This document shows positions 34,145-41,664 of a stretch of DNA of 64,000 bases, one piece after another. Under the pieces are notes generated by a model that searched no databases, had not been told where the DNA came from, and saw only the letters and a list, made by a program, of their open reading frames with translations. Origin of the DNA: Oscillospiraceae bacterium HV4-5-C5C (GTDB lineage Bacteria; Bacillota; Clostridia; Saccharofermentanales; Fastidiosipilaceae); the NCBI GenBank assembly GCA_012034405.1, contig JAAVLZ010000001.1:232630-296629 (forward strand). The letters are read 5' to 3'. Both the position numbers and the translations under genes were made by a program. Position 1 is the first letter of the stretch, and each line of letters begins with the position of its first letter.

Positions 34145-37100
34145 TGTATGATTTCTCCTTCTGCGCGCAGCTTATCCAGGTCAAGCTTGCACATATCCAC
34201 CCAGGTGTTAAATTTCTCCCCGGCATTAAAGAGCAACTCCTTATATTCAAACGTAACAACTACATCCCGATCCTTGAAGCTGGTCGAGCGAATTAAGTCA
34301 ATTAGTGCCATCAAATCGGTCGGCGTATAGTGGATATTCGCATTATACTCGACATAATTATCTTCTTTGTCCTTTTGGTAAATGTACGCACTACCGCCTT
34401 TGATGAAGAGCCCGTCAATTTTACTGAGTTGTTCCAGTTCGCGGTAACTCGATTCCGTATCACCCAGTTGCTTTTTGGCTTTCATGCGATAGATCAGCGT
34501 TTTGGAAGGATCAATTTTCTTCGCTGATGGATTGGCATGCGTAGTATCTACCGGGATATCCTTGCTTTCAATCACCTGTCCCTTAAAGAGTGTCACCGTA
34601 CGAACAAATTTGCAGCCCTTGGGAACTACAAATTCTCCATTATAAATTCCGCCATTTTCCTTGGGTTCACTGCCGTCTGTTGTATAACGGACTTCATAAT
34701 TATCATTGGTCTGTAAAGTAAGAACTTGACCATTTGAGGTAGCACGCTGGCCGTATTTAATCGGCGCAATACCGGTAAATTCATATACATGTCCAGTTTT
34801 TCTTTCACCGGACGGATCAATGCAGATAAAACGTAAGGATGGTTCTTTGGTCACAAAAACAGAGTCTGTGATCTCTGCTGAAGCAGCAGTCGGGTCTGCA
34901 CCAATATCGTAATAGACCCTGCCGCCGACGCCCTTGATATGGAGTGTAAACTCCTGCGTTTTATCATCATAGTTTGTCTGATTTACGGATACACTCGTCG
35001 GGTCCTTTTCAAACGGCCCTTTTACAAGATAGCCGTTAATTTCCCGCCATTTATCCTTTTTCAAGCAATCCGCTTTCAGACTGTCAAGCTGATCCGGATG
35101 ATACCACTGCCATGAAATTTCAGTCGCGGCGCGGTCGCAGATTTGGCTGTACGGCATTTCTTTCGTTGTAAAAAGGCGGGCTTCGCATTTTTTGCGCAGC
35201 GTCTCCATGAAAGCATCTTCCTTGGAGAACGGTTCATATTTCATTTCGCTCTGAAGAAGAGAAATAATCTGCTGTTCGCCGTCAAACTTGTTTTCCTTGA
35301 ACTCCAGTTTGAAGTCTGCCGAAACAATGCCGTTCTTTGTCGGATAATACAGCGTCACGAAAGTTTCACGGATTGTGGAAAACAGCGCTTGTATTGCCTT
35401 GTCAAGCTGGACTTCGGCTTCTTTCCGCTGTTGATCGGTAGCGGGGACACCTTCCGAGTTCATACCATCAACAATCGTTTGGATTGCTTTCAGTTTTTTG
35501 CTGTTGACATAAAGCTTTTCCATGACGCTTCGATCGCCAGAAAGGAACATGACGCGGTTTTTCTGTGAGACAGCATCATAGAATTTCTGAAGGTCAGGAT
35601 GCAGCTTGTTTCCGGGATAGGGCTCAAAGATAACAAGAGATATCTTTTTATTGTCGAGTTCGATTTCATCAACTGCTGGCAAAACATAGAGCTGCTCATA
35701 GCATACCTTCAATTTTGCCGCAAAATTTTCGGTAAGGATTCGTTTCAGCTCTTTTTTAGCGCTTTCATTGGTATAAGAATCAACAAGGGTATTCATTTCC
35801 GCAACCATGTTCTTGGTGTTTTGGAAATATAGTCTGCCCCGGTTGTCGGTCTTCATATACCAGCACTGTGTTCTAAGCTCTTCCAGGCAGCTCTTCATAG
35901 CGTTGATGTCAACACCGGGCGCGCTGACAAAGCCAAGCGCCTCCGTATCTGTCAATCCGAGAACCGCGTGGTTGGCTGTGGAAAGGGAGGAAACAAGAAA
36001 TAGCTTCGCAAGACGTTGCGCATAATCATTTCCGTCTTGCTTTTCGCGGTCGACAATCTCTGCGATGGCCTGTCCGCCCTGGGCAATATCATGGCTGATT
36101 GCTTCTTCGAGATCCGGCTTTATCTGCCTGAACATTGACATCAAATTAGGGGTGTTCAGGTCAACATCATATACATTTATCAGATAGGATTTCTTTGCCT
36201 GGCCGCTTTCCCAAAACTGACGCACAATCTGGCGCATCAGTTTGATAAGCCCTCGCGTTTGCTGGAAGTTTTGATTTTCCTTGAAGCGTGCATATAGATC
36301 TTTGATCGACGGGTGGAAAGGATAGGATTCAACAATGCCGCTATATACCGTTTCCCCTGAATAGGACGTGAATCCAAGCTTTTTAGACGTGGCAACTGCC
36401 TCCTTGAAGGCAATGGCAACGTCGTTCTTTTCTATGACATAATCTTCGGAAAGTTTTTTATCCTCAAACAGACGCTTTTGAAGGATCGAATAGACCTCAT
36501 CGCTATTCAGGGCAACAGGAGCAATCTCAATCGCTATGCGACTGGCTTCTGCCTCAAGATCCTTAAAGCTTGATTGAAGAAGTTCGCTGCCTGATTCATA
36601 TGTAGCTTTCAGATCAGAAAAGACGAGGCATACATTTGCAAGCTGTTCTTTGCCAAGCGCGCTGAACAAATTAGCAAGCGCGGCTATTGTTACCTTGCTC
36701 AGATCTGAGTTGCCAACAGTAATAGAGCGTGCGTTTTCAAGATAGGGCGGCAGTTCGTCCAGAAGAATCAGAATCTTTCCGTCCTTCAGCAGGTTGATCC
36801 AGGCACTTTCGCCAGGTGCTTTCAGCGGGGAGTAATAACCTGAGAATAAATCCTTTTTGCCAAGCTGATCTGCAATATTACCCCAAAGACCGAAGTCGGC
36901 ATTTTCACGCCCTGAAAATGTTACAACTTGAATTTTACCAATGCCGGCATATTTAGTACCAAGCACGCGATCCCGGAGCTTTTCATCTTCAGCCAACAAT
37001 GCCAATGCCAGCATGCTATGCGTTTTGCCACCGCCCATTGCCTGCGTCAGTTTAATCACGCCAGTATCAGATTCCCCCTTGAAACGCTTAAAAGCAGTAT

Positions 37101-37260
37101 CAAAGAGCATGGACATTCCCTGCGTCTTAAAGTTCTCGGAGAAAAACTTTTCGCTGTCAATGCGATGCTCAGCAAAATCTGAAAGGTTAAGTACATCCTC
37201 TCTTGCAGTATCAGAAAAGACGGACTCGCGCGGTTTCAACATTTCCGCAATAGGTTTCAT
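34141..37260 (-). CDS. DUF499 P-loop ATPase of anti-phage module
   Basis: A 1039-residue ATPase (COG1483-like). Near residue 75 it has Walker A LTQAMGGGKTHSMLALALLA and near residue 167 Walker B KILILLDELPPYLENARS. The C-terminal third includes a beta-rich segment (YEVRYTTDGSEPKENGG) similar to domains found in surface and DNA-binding proteins. Large P-loop proteins of this kind sit in methylation-linked defence systems such as BREX and in DUF1156 modules, perhaps as DNA translocases or assembly scaffolds. A GAGGAGG site precedes the ATG. It is the first large gene after the small HTH gene. Confidence 0.88.
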   Translation of the reverse strand: MKPIAEMLKPRESVFSDTAREDVLNLSDFAEHRIDSEKFFSENFKTQGMSMLFDTAFKRFKGESDTGVIKLTQAMGGGKTHSMLALALLAEDEKLRDRVLGTKYAGIGKIQVVTFSGRENADFGLWGNIADQLGKKDLFSGYYSPLKAPGESAWINLLKDGKILILLDELPPYLENARSITVGNSDLSKVTIAALANLFSALGKEQLANVCLVFSDLKATYESGSELLQSSFKDLEAEASRIAIEIAPVALNSDEVYSILQKRLFEDKKLSEDYVIEKNDVAIAFKEAVATSKKLGFTSYSGETVYSGIVESYPFHPSIKDLYARFKENQNFQQTRGLIKLMRQIVRQFWESGQAKKSYLINVYDVDLNTPNLMSMFRQIKPDLEEAISHDIAQGGQAIAEIVDREKQDGNDYAQRLAKLFLVSSLSTANHAVLGLTDTEALGFVSAPGVDINAMKSCLEELRTQCWYMKTDNRGRLYFQNTKNMVAEMNTLVDSYTNESAKKELKRILTENFAAKLKVCYEQLYVLPAVDEIELDNKKISLVIFEPYPGNKLHPDLQKFYDAVSQKNRVMFLSGDRSVMEKLYVNSKKLKAIQTIVDGMNSEGVPATDQQRKEAEVQLDKAIQALFSTIRETFVTLYYPTKNGIVSADFKLEFKENKFDGEQQIISLLQSEMKYEPFSKEDAFMETLRKKCEARLFTTKEMPYSQICDRAATEISWQWYHPDQLDSLKADCLKKDKWREINGYLVKGPFEKDPTSVSVNQTNYDDKTQEFTLHIKGVGGRVYYDIGADPTAASAEITDSVFVTKEPSLRFICIDPSGERKTGHVYEFTGIAPIKYGQRATSNGQVLTLQTNDNYEVRYTTDGSEPKENGGIYNGEFVVPKGCKFVRTVTLFKGQVIESKDIPVDTTHANPSAKKIDPSKTLIYRMKAKKQLGDTESSYRELEQLSKIDGLFIKGGSAYIYQKDKEDNYVEYNANIHYTPTDLMALIDLIRSTSFKDRDVVVTFEYKELLFNAGEKFNTWVDMCKLDLDKLRAEGEIIQ

Positions 37261-37358
37261 TATACTTCCTCCTCGTAGTGTTACGTTATCTTAAGAAACA
37301 AGCGGTTTGCTTCAAAATGATAAAAAGTATTACCCTACAATAATATATATTTTTGTTG

Positions 37359-37386
37359 GTACAATAATCGGTACTTTACTTTGTAC
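37359..37386. promoter_or_regulatory. Three GTAC motifs at exact 12-bp spacing
   Basis: GTAC begins at 37359, 37371 and 37383, giving units GTACAATAATCG, GTACTTTACTTT and GTACTTTT. They overlap the 3' end of the 63-codon HTH gene and lie about 100-125 bp before the DUF499 start. Phased repeats of this kind suggest cooperative protein binding, perhaps by the HTH protein itself. Confidence 0.4.
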
Positions 37387-37567
37387 TTTTAATATATTTA
37401 CCACTTTTTATTCTTGCATCCCTTGGCTTTTCTGCATCAATAGGTATCATGTAGACAAGGCCAAACCTTTTTGCTCCATCAATACGTCCCTCTCTGCAAT
37501 ATTCTCGAACTCTTTGTGCAGATACACCCCATTTTTTCGCTGTCTGTTCTGCCGATATAAATTCCAT
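37376..37567 (-). CDS. Small MerR/excisionase-like HTH protein
   Basis: A 63-residue protein, MEFISAEQTAKKWGVSAQRV then REYCREGRIDGAKRFGLVYM, a winged-helix of the excisionase/MerR-like type that binds DNA but lacks an effector domain. A GGAGG site precedes the ATG. It is the first gene of the defence transcript, placed between the riboswitch leader and DUF499 (115 bp gap). It probably regulates the operon or its own promoter (inference). Confidence 0.85.
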   Translation of the reverse strand: MEFISAEQTAKKWGVSAQRVREYCREGRIDGAKRFGLVYMIPIDAEKPRDARIKSGKYIKSTK

Positions 37568-37595
37568 AGCAAACCTCCGGAAAGTGACAAATTAC

Positions 37596-37623
37596 AAAAA
37601 TGCCTTGCATCAGCTGCAAGGCA
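37596..37623 (-). terminator. Intrinsic terminator, riboswitch expression platform
   Basis: On the minus strand, a 9-bp perfect stem (TGCCTTGCA / TGCAAGGCA) with a 5-nt loop is followed by TTTTTG. It lies 12 nt after the aptamer and upstream of the HTH ribosome site, the position expected for a transcriptional riboswitch. The 5' arm shares UGCCUU complementarity with AAGGCA inside aptamer helix P2, which offers an antiterminator pairing. Confidence 0.85.
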
Positions 37624-37634
37624 AGTCAAACAAC

Positions 37635-37706
37635 GGCAACTGGCTGCCATCCCCAAAAGGAACAGGCCCTTTAGCTTTGCGCCCCTGCCTTTCGGCAAGT
37701 TTGCTA
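37635..37706 (-). ncRNA. c-di-GMP-I (GEMM) riboswitch aptamer
   Basis: Reading the minus strand, the conserved blocks of the GEMM-I aptamer appear in order: GCAAAC, a P2 helix closed by a GAAA tetraloop (TTGCC-GAAA-GGCAG), GGGGCGCAAAGC (consensus GGGACGCAAAGCC), AGGGCCT, then GGGGATGGCAGCC and GTTGCC closing P1. These correspond to the ligand-binding three-way junction of cyclic-di-GMP class I riboswitches. It is preceded by a consensus promoter and followed by an intrinsic terminator before the defence operon. The ligand call is strong; whether c-di-GMP turns expression on or off is not decided. Confidence 0.9.
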
Positions 37707-37723
37707 ATAATTCAGTTATCAAC

Positions 37724-37752
37724 ATTATATTTCGAGCTCGAAAGGAAGTCAA
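37724..37752 (-). promoter_or_regulatory. Defence operon promoter with palindromic operator
   Basis: On the minus strand TTGACT (37752-37747) and TATAAT (37729-37724) are exactly 17 bp apart. The spacer contains the perfect 14-bp palindrome TTTCGAGCTCGAAA at 37730-37743, ideally placed for a repressor. Transcription would begin near 37717 and enter the riboswitch within about 15 nt. Confidence 0.8.
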
Positions 37753-37825
37753 GCCGCACAAGTGATTTTATGAGAAATTCAACACACTAATTTTGATAGA
37801 AGAAAAGAACCGGGTCATTTCCATA

Positions 37826-38314
37826 TTAAACACTTATCAAAATACACGACACATTGTTCTGTTGTGCGTATTCTACAGTGTTCCTTGTCCCGCCGGAGCT
37901 GCCATTATAGACCGCGATAACTCTGCCGGAATGATCTACCATCCATTTATTACGCCGCTGGAAGCTTGCATAGGAAAAAGCCGGAGAAAGGTTTTTTACC
38001 AGATCGGCCTGAGTAATGATTCCTCTGTACGAATCAGACCATTGAGACGGCCAGCGAAAACCGAATCCAGGAAACGGAATCGCGCAAATGAGGTGAAGAT
38101 CAGGGAAAACAGACTTTTTCTTCAAGACGATTTGAGCCGCCCAAATATCAACGCCCATCGCCATACCGGAAATAAAGGTTCGATACCCATCCGAGATTGC
38201 ATTGTCAATCGCTGTGGTCAGATCTTCAGTAATTTGTTCCTTGTCGCGCAGCAACTTTTCGGGCCGGTGCCCTGTGAAGCAGCAGCGATGGCCTCGCATC
38301 TCGGCTTCCGTCAT
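37826..38314 (-). CDS. SLOG-fold protein (DUF1273/YspA-like)
   Basis: A 162-residue protein. RGHRCCFTGHRPEKL near residue 6, FISGMAMGVDIWAAQIVL near residue 48 and YNGSSGGTRNTVEYAQQ near residue 135 are the nucleotide-binding loops of the SLOG superfamily (DUF1273 group). SLOG domains bind or make nucleotide ligands and recur in defence and mobile elements as sensors. It lies just upstream of the riboswitch-controlled operon, is transcribed in the same direction, and is divergent from an Xre gene. A nucleotide-sensing role is inference. Confidence 0.85.
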   Translation of the reverse strand: MTEAEMRGHRCCFTGHRPEKLLRDKEQITEDLTTAIDNAISDGYRTFISGMAMGVDIWAAQIVLKKKSVFPDLHLICAIPFPGFGFRWPSQWSDSYRGIITQADLVKNLSPAFSYASFQRRNKWMVDHSGRVIAVYNGSSGGTRNTVEYAQQNNVSCILISV

Positions 38315-38358
38315 TTTTTCTCTCGCCTCGACATTATAATTTTCTTTGACTTTTGTAA

Positions 38359-38375
38359 AAACGTATTATACGTTT
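38359..38375. promoter_or_regulatory. Perfect palindrome between SLOG and Xre genes
   Basis: AAACGTA-TTA-TACGTTT, 7-bp arms, in the divergent gap. A TATAAT at 38385-38390 follows on the + strand. It is a likely operator for the Xre protein. Confidence 0.5.
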
Positions 38376-38456
38376 ATAGATTATTATAATGTCCTCTCTC
38401 CGTAGTTACAATAAAAAATATCGAGAGATATGACTTTATTGTGGAGGATGGATAGT

Positions 38457-38810
38457 ATGGAGCTGGGCATTAAATCTATCGGTAAGCGCATTAAGATTGC
38501 CCGTATCAACGCTGATATGACGCAGGAGCATCTTTCTGATCTTATCGAATTATCTCCTTCGCACATGAGCAACATTGAAACCGGCACAGCTAAGGTCAGC
38601 TTGACAACGATGGTGAGATTTGCAAATGCGCTGTCTGTCACAGTTGATGATCTGCTATGTGACAATCTGGTCCACGCGAAAGTGCAGTTTGAACAAGACA
38701 TTCAGCAGCTGCTTGACGGCTGCAGCAAGTTGGAAATCAGGCTTGTCAAGGACTTAATTGAATCCACTCTGAATACACTGCGCAGGGATGCCAATCTCCG
38801 CAATAACTAA
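38457..38810 (+). CDS. Xre family transcriptional regulator
   Basis: A 117-residue Cro/C1-type regulator: IGKRIKIARINADMTQEHLS, then LIELSPSHMSNIETGTAKVS, then VRFANALSVTVDDLL, the classic five-helix domain in residues 5-70, followed by a helical tail. The ATG at 38457 was chosen because GGAGG (38443-38447) lies nine bases before it; upstream ATGs overlap or precede that site. It is divergent from the SLOG gene and ends in a terminator. Confidence 0.88.
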   Translation: MELGIKSIGKRIKIARINADMTQEHLSDLIELSPSHMSNIETGTAKVSLTTMVRFANALSVTVDDLLCDNLVHAKVQFEQDIQQLLDGCSKLEIRLVKDLIESTLNTLRRDANLRNN

Positions 38811-38817
38811 AAATAAG

Positions 38818-38852
38818 TTGAGGCCGAGCGGTTCATTACCGTTCGGCCTCAA
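38818..38852. terminator. Bidirectional terminator hairpin
   Basis: TTGAGGCCGA-G-CGG pairs with CCG-T-TCGGCCTCAA (one G-T wobble) around a 7-nt loop. It lies between the convergent Xre (+) and ImmA (-) genes and is followed by a T-rich stretch. Confidence 0.75.
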
Positions 38853-38904
38853 CATTTTATGTCTCTTTTTCATTCACATGGATTTTTAAGCGCATAGTAT
38901 TTCT

Positions 38905-39414
38905 TTATCTGAGAAAATCACTCCGATGATCCACATTCCGGAAACCATAGCCAAGTTCATTCAGGTGAGCAATCTTCAAAGCCACCAAGTTGATATCCGT
39001 GCCCATGCAACGGGCAATTTCTTCCGCTGAGTAATGATAATCGAAGATGTAGTCAAGCACCTCGTTGCTGTCCAAGAGGATTTCCGACGCAACGATATTC
39101 GCCTCGTATTCCGGCTTCGTTGTCATATCATAAAGCATGAATTCCTGGAGCCCATCTCCCTTTGCCAGATACCGGTGCAGTTGATCATGGCCGATTTCAT
39201 GGGCGCAGACAATACGAGTCATACGCTGATTCAGGTCCTTGTTCAGGAAGATAAAACGATTCCGCTTGATTACGCGATACATGCCCTTAAGTGGGCCGAA
39301 GTTATCGCAGTATAAAACTTCTATTCCGATGTCTTCCGCAATTTCCAGCGGGTCTCTTGTATCGAAGCGCTTGGCAAGTCCTTCGCCGACCTGTGTGAGA
39401 CGATCCATACTCAT
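38905..39414 (-). CDS. ImmA/IrrE family metallopeptidase
   Basis: A 169-residue protein with the zinc-protease motif VCAHEIGHDQLHR (HExxH) near residue 74 and a downstream acidic ligand region (KPEYEANIVASEILL). ImmA proteins cleave the ImmR-type repressor of integrative elements when DNA damage or other cues occur. The start MSMDRLTQVGEGL is preferred because GAGAGGGGG precedes it; the frame stays open upstream and would overlap the Xre gene. It directly follows the Xre repressor at 39477-39899, the ImmR-ImmA arrangement of ICEBs1-like elements. Confidence 0.88.
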   Translation of the reverse strand: MSMDRLTQVGEGLAKRFDTRDPLEIAEDIGIEVLYCDNFGPLKGMYRVIKRNRFIFLNKDLNQRMTRIVCAHEIGHDQLHRYLAKGDGLQEFMLYDMTTKPEYEANIVASEILLDSNEVLDYIFDYHYSAEEIARCMGTDINLVALKIAHLNELGYGFRNVDHRSDFLR

Positions 39415-39476
39415 CGCTTTACCCCCTCTCATGTAAAGTTCTAACATATGAGGTGTACCATATTTGGTACTTAGCA

Positions 39477-39899
39477 TTATTTGTCGGCAGGTGTGTCTTT
39501 GAGGTACTTCTTCGGCGTGTATTTTTTATTTTTCTCTTTTGCAATCCAGTATGCCTTCGTCAACGCCTGCATCGCGCCGTCAAGAGCTTCATCATCGAGC
39601 CGGCCGCCTGCAAATGCCGCGGTAACGACGCTGACCATAACGTCGATGTCCCGCGCGGCTTTTGCTCCGCCCTTCTCCTGGGCCTGAACGACAAGAATTC
39701 CACTGGTGCCAAGCAGCGAATCGACCGAGGTGTTCAGAGCTTCCGCCAGTTTTTGGGCAACTTCCATATTCTGTGGCCGGCGGGTACCCAACTCGTAATT
39801 CTGAATGGTTCTGTCAGATACCCCGACCTTTTTTGCCAACTCAGTTTGTGTCAGTTTTGCCTCTGATCTTTTTTCCTTCAAGCGCTCCTTGAAGCCCAT
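39477..39899 (-). CDS. Xre (ImmR-like) repressor
   Basis: A 140-residue repressor. Helix-turn-helix: FKERLKEKRSEAKLTQTELA, then KVGVSDRTIQNYELGTRRPQ. A 70-residue C-terminal part follows (RDIDVMVSVVTAAFAGGRLD). It is divergent from the Y-family polymerase gene across a gap with LexA-like boxes and is followed by the ImmA peptidase. It most likely keeps the element quiescent; its operators should be in the 39.9-40.1 kb gap. Confidence 0.87.
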   Translation of the reverse strand: MGFKERLKEKRSEAKLTQTELAKKVGVSDRTIQNYELGTRRPQNMEVAQKLAEALNTSVDSLLGTSGILVVQAQEKGGAKAARDIDVMVSVVTAAFAGGRLDDEALDGAMQALTKAYWIAKEKNKKYTPKKYLKDTPADK

Positions 39900-39956
39900 A
39901 ATCTACACCTCATTTCGGAATATTAATTAGCACGAACACTTTTTCTTAAAAGCTAA

Positions 39957-40013
39957 TTGACGCGAACAACTGTTCGTTCTATAATTGCAATCGCAAGCAC
40001 GAAATATTGTTCG
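39957..40013 (+). promoter_or_regulatory. SOS (LexA-box) promoter of Y-family polymerase
   Basis: TTGACG (39957-39962) and TATAAT (39980-39985) are 17 bp apart, and the spacer begins with CGAACAACTGTTCG (39963-39976), a perfect match to the Gram-positive LexA box CGAAC-N4-GTTCG. A second, one-mismatch box CGAAATATTGTTCG lies at 40000-40013. A related half-site (CACGAACA) occurs near 39931. The same gap drives the divergent repressor. Confidence 0.85.
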
Positions 40014-40109
40014 TGAGCTAATATTATCACCTGAAATATTGTATGTCAGCAGCTTTGCCAAATAATATTTCATTGTGTGCATGAGCGTTGACCGGAACGG
40101 AGGGCCTGT

Positions 40110-41339
40110 ATGGAAAGATCAATCCTTCATTCGGATATGAACTGCTTTTATGCTTCGGTCGAAGCGATGTTGGACCCGGCCCTGCGTGGGAAAGCAATCG
40201 CTGTTTGTGGCAGTCAGGAGACACGGCATGGTATCGTACTTGCGAAATCCCAACTGGCGAAGAAAGCCGGTGTGAAAACCGGAATGGCTATCTGGCAGGC
40301 GCGGGAATGCTGCCGTGATCTGATCGTCGTACCGCCCCAGTACGACCAGTATCTCAAGTATTCCAGGCTTGCCCATGAAATCTATCTCCGGTACACAGAC
40401 CGAATGGAACCGTATGGCATGGATGAATGCTGGCTTGACCTCACCGGCTGCCACCTTGACCCGGTCGCTACGGCAGAGGAAATCCGGGCAACAACTAAAA
40501 GTGAGCTTGGTCTTACGGTCAGCATCGGTGTTTCGTTCAACAAAATATTCGCTAAATTGGGTTCAGATATGAAAAAGCCCGATGCCATGACAGTCATCAC
40601 ACAGGAAAACTTCCGGGATCTGGTCTGGCCGCTGCCAGCGTCTGATCTTCTTTACTGCGGCCCTGCCACGACCAGAAAACTTGCCAATTACGGTATTCAC
40701 ACAATCGGCGATATTGCGGCCACATCACCGGTATATCTGCGGAACTGGCTCGGTATAAATGGCGTCGCCCTTTGGAATTATGCAGCCGGGACAGACACAT
40801 CCCGAGTCATGACGGATGGCTGGGAAACTCCGATTAAATCAGTCGGCCACGGCGTGACCTGCGTATCTGATCTTCTGGATGAGGAAGAAGTCTGGCGTGT
40901 AATACTGGAACTCTCTCAGGATGTCGGCCATCGCCTCCGCGTAAATGGCTTTCTCGCAAAAGGTGTGCAGATCATGCTCAGGGACAACAGCCTGTTCTAC
41001 AAGCAGTTTCAGACCACATTGGAAATGGCGACGCGCAGCCCGAAAGAGATTGCGGAACAGTGTTTTGCCCTTTTCAAGGCCAACTACCGCTGGCAGAACA
41101 AGGTTCGCGCCCTTTGTGTCCGGGAAATCAGCCTCGTTCCGGAGAAATGTCCGCAGCAGCTGACAATTTTCGACGACCCTGTCAGGCGGGAAAAGCAGGA
41201 TAAAATGGACGCTGCCATAGAAGATATCCGCAGACGCTACGGTAAACGGGCTGTATATAACGCCTGCCTCATGGGCGATATCAAAGTTCATGAGATCGGC
41301 GCGCAAACCGTTACCATGCCGGGCCTGATGTTCGCCTGA
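40110..41339 (+). CDS. Y-family DNA polymerase (UmuC/DinB-like)
   Basis: A 409-residue lesion-bypass polymerase. Catalytic motifs: ILHSDMNCFYASVEAM near residue 5 (first Asp, steric gate), MEPYGMDECWLDLTG near residue 97 (D-E pair) and the VSIGVSFNKIFAKLGSDMKKP loop region. The little-finger domain follows (MATRSPKEIAEQC). ACGGAGGG precedes the ATG. Driven by a LexA-box promoter, it should be induced by DNA damage. It is commonly carried on ICEs of this type, followed, as here, by a small DUF6504-like protein. Confidence 0.93.
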   Translation: MERSILHSDMNCFYASVEAMLDPALRGKAIAVCGSQETRHGIVLAKSQLAKKAGVKTGMAIWQARECCRDLIVVPPQYDQYLKYSRLAHEIYLRYTDRMEPYGMDECWLDLTGCHLDPVATAEEIRATTKSELGLTVSIGVSFNKIFAKLGSDMKKPDAMTVITQENFRDLVWPLPASDLLYCGPATTRKLANYGIHTIGDIAATSPVYLRNWLGINGVALWNYAAGTDTSRVMTDGWETPIKSVGHGVTCVSDLLDEEEVWRVILELSQDVGHRLRVNGFLAKGVQIMLRDNSLFYKQFQTTLEMATRSPKEIAEQCFALFKANYRWQNKVRALCVREISLVPEKCPQQLTIFDDPVRREKQDKMDAAIEDIRRRYGKRAVYNACLMGDIKVHEIGAQTVTMPGLMFA

Positions 41340-41369
41340 TATTCGCCTTAGAAGAAGGAGTGTAAAAGT

Positions 41370-41609
41370 ATGGCAAGAAAAGTATTTGTTCCGGTAACGC
41401 TCAAAGTTGATAGTGATGGCCGGATTCGCCCTGTGGACATTACCTGGACTGACGGGCATACCTACGAAATTGACAGAGTTAAGGATGTGCGGCAGGCCGC
41501 TGCGTCCAAGATTGGCGGCACCGGCATCCGGTATACCATTATGGTTCATGGAAAAGAAACACATATTTACTGTGATGAAGGTAAATGGTTTGTGGAAGCG
41601 TACCAGTAG
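41370..41609 (+). CDS. Small protein, DUF6504-like
   Basis: A 79-residue protein, beta-rich: MARKVFVPVTLKVDSDGRIR, then DITWTDGHTYEIDRVKDVRQ, then DEGKWFVEAYQ at the end. The pattern of alternating strands with a terminal W-x-(L/V) resembles the DUF6504 proteins that sit beside Y-family polymerases; this is from memory and not certain. AGAAGGAG precedes the ATG. It is 30 bp after the polymerase and surely part of the same damage-inducible transcript. Confidence 0.7.
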   Translation: MARKVFVPVTLKVDSDGRIRPVDITWTDGHTYEIDRVKDVRQAAASKIGGTGIRYTIMVHGKETHIYCDEGKWFVEAYQ

Positions 41610-41664
41610 CTTCCGGTTTGGGCCAATGCTGTGGAGCTTGGCCTGATGTGAAGGAGGACAGGCA

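Noticed and set aside
27948..37260. Classical DISARM or BREX system
   Set aside because: There are no DrmA/DrmB (DUF1998), PglZ, BrxA, BrxB or BrxL proteins. The gene set is DUF499-DUF3780-DUF1156-PLD/SNF2, a different family combination.
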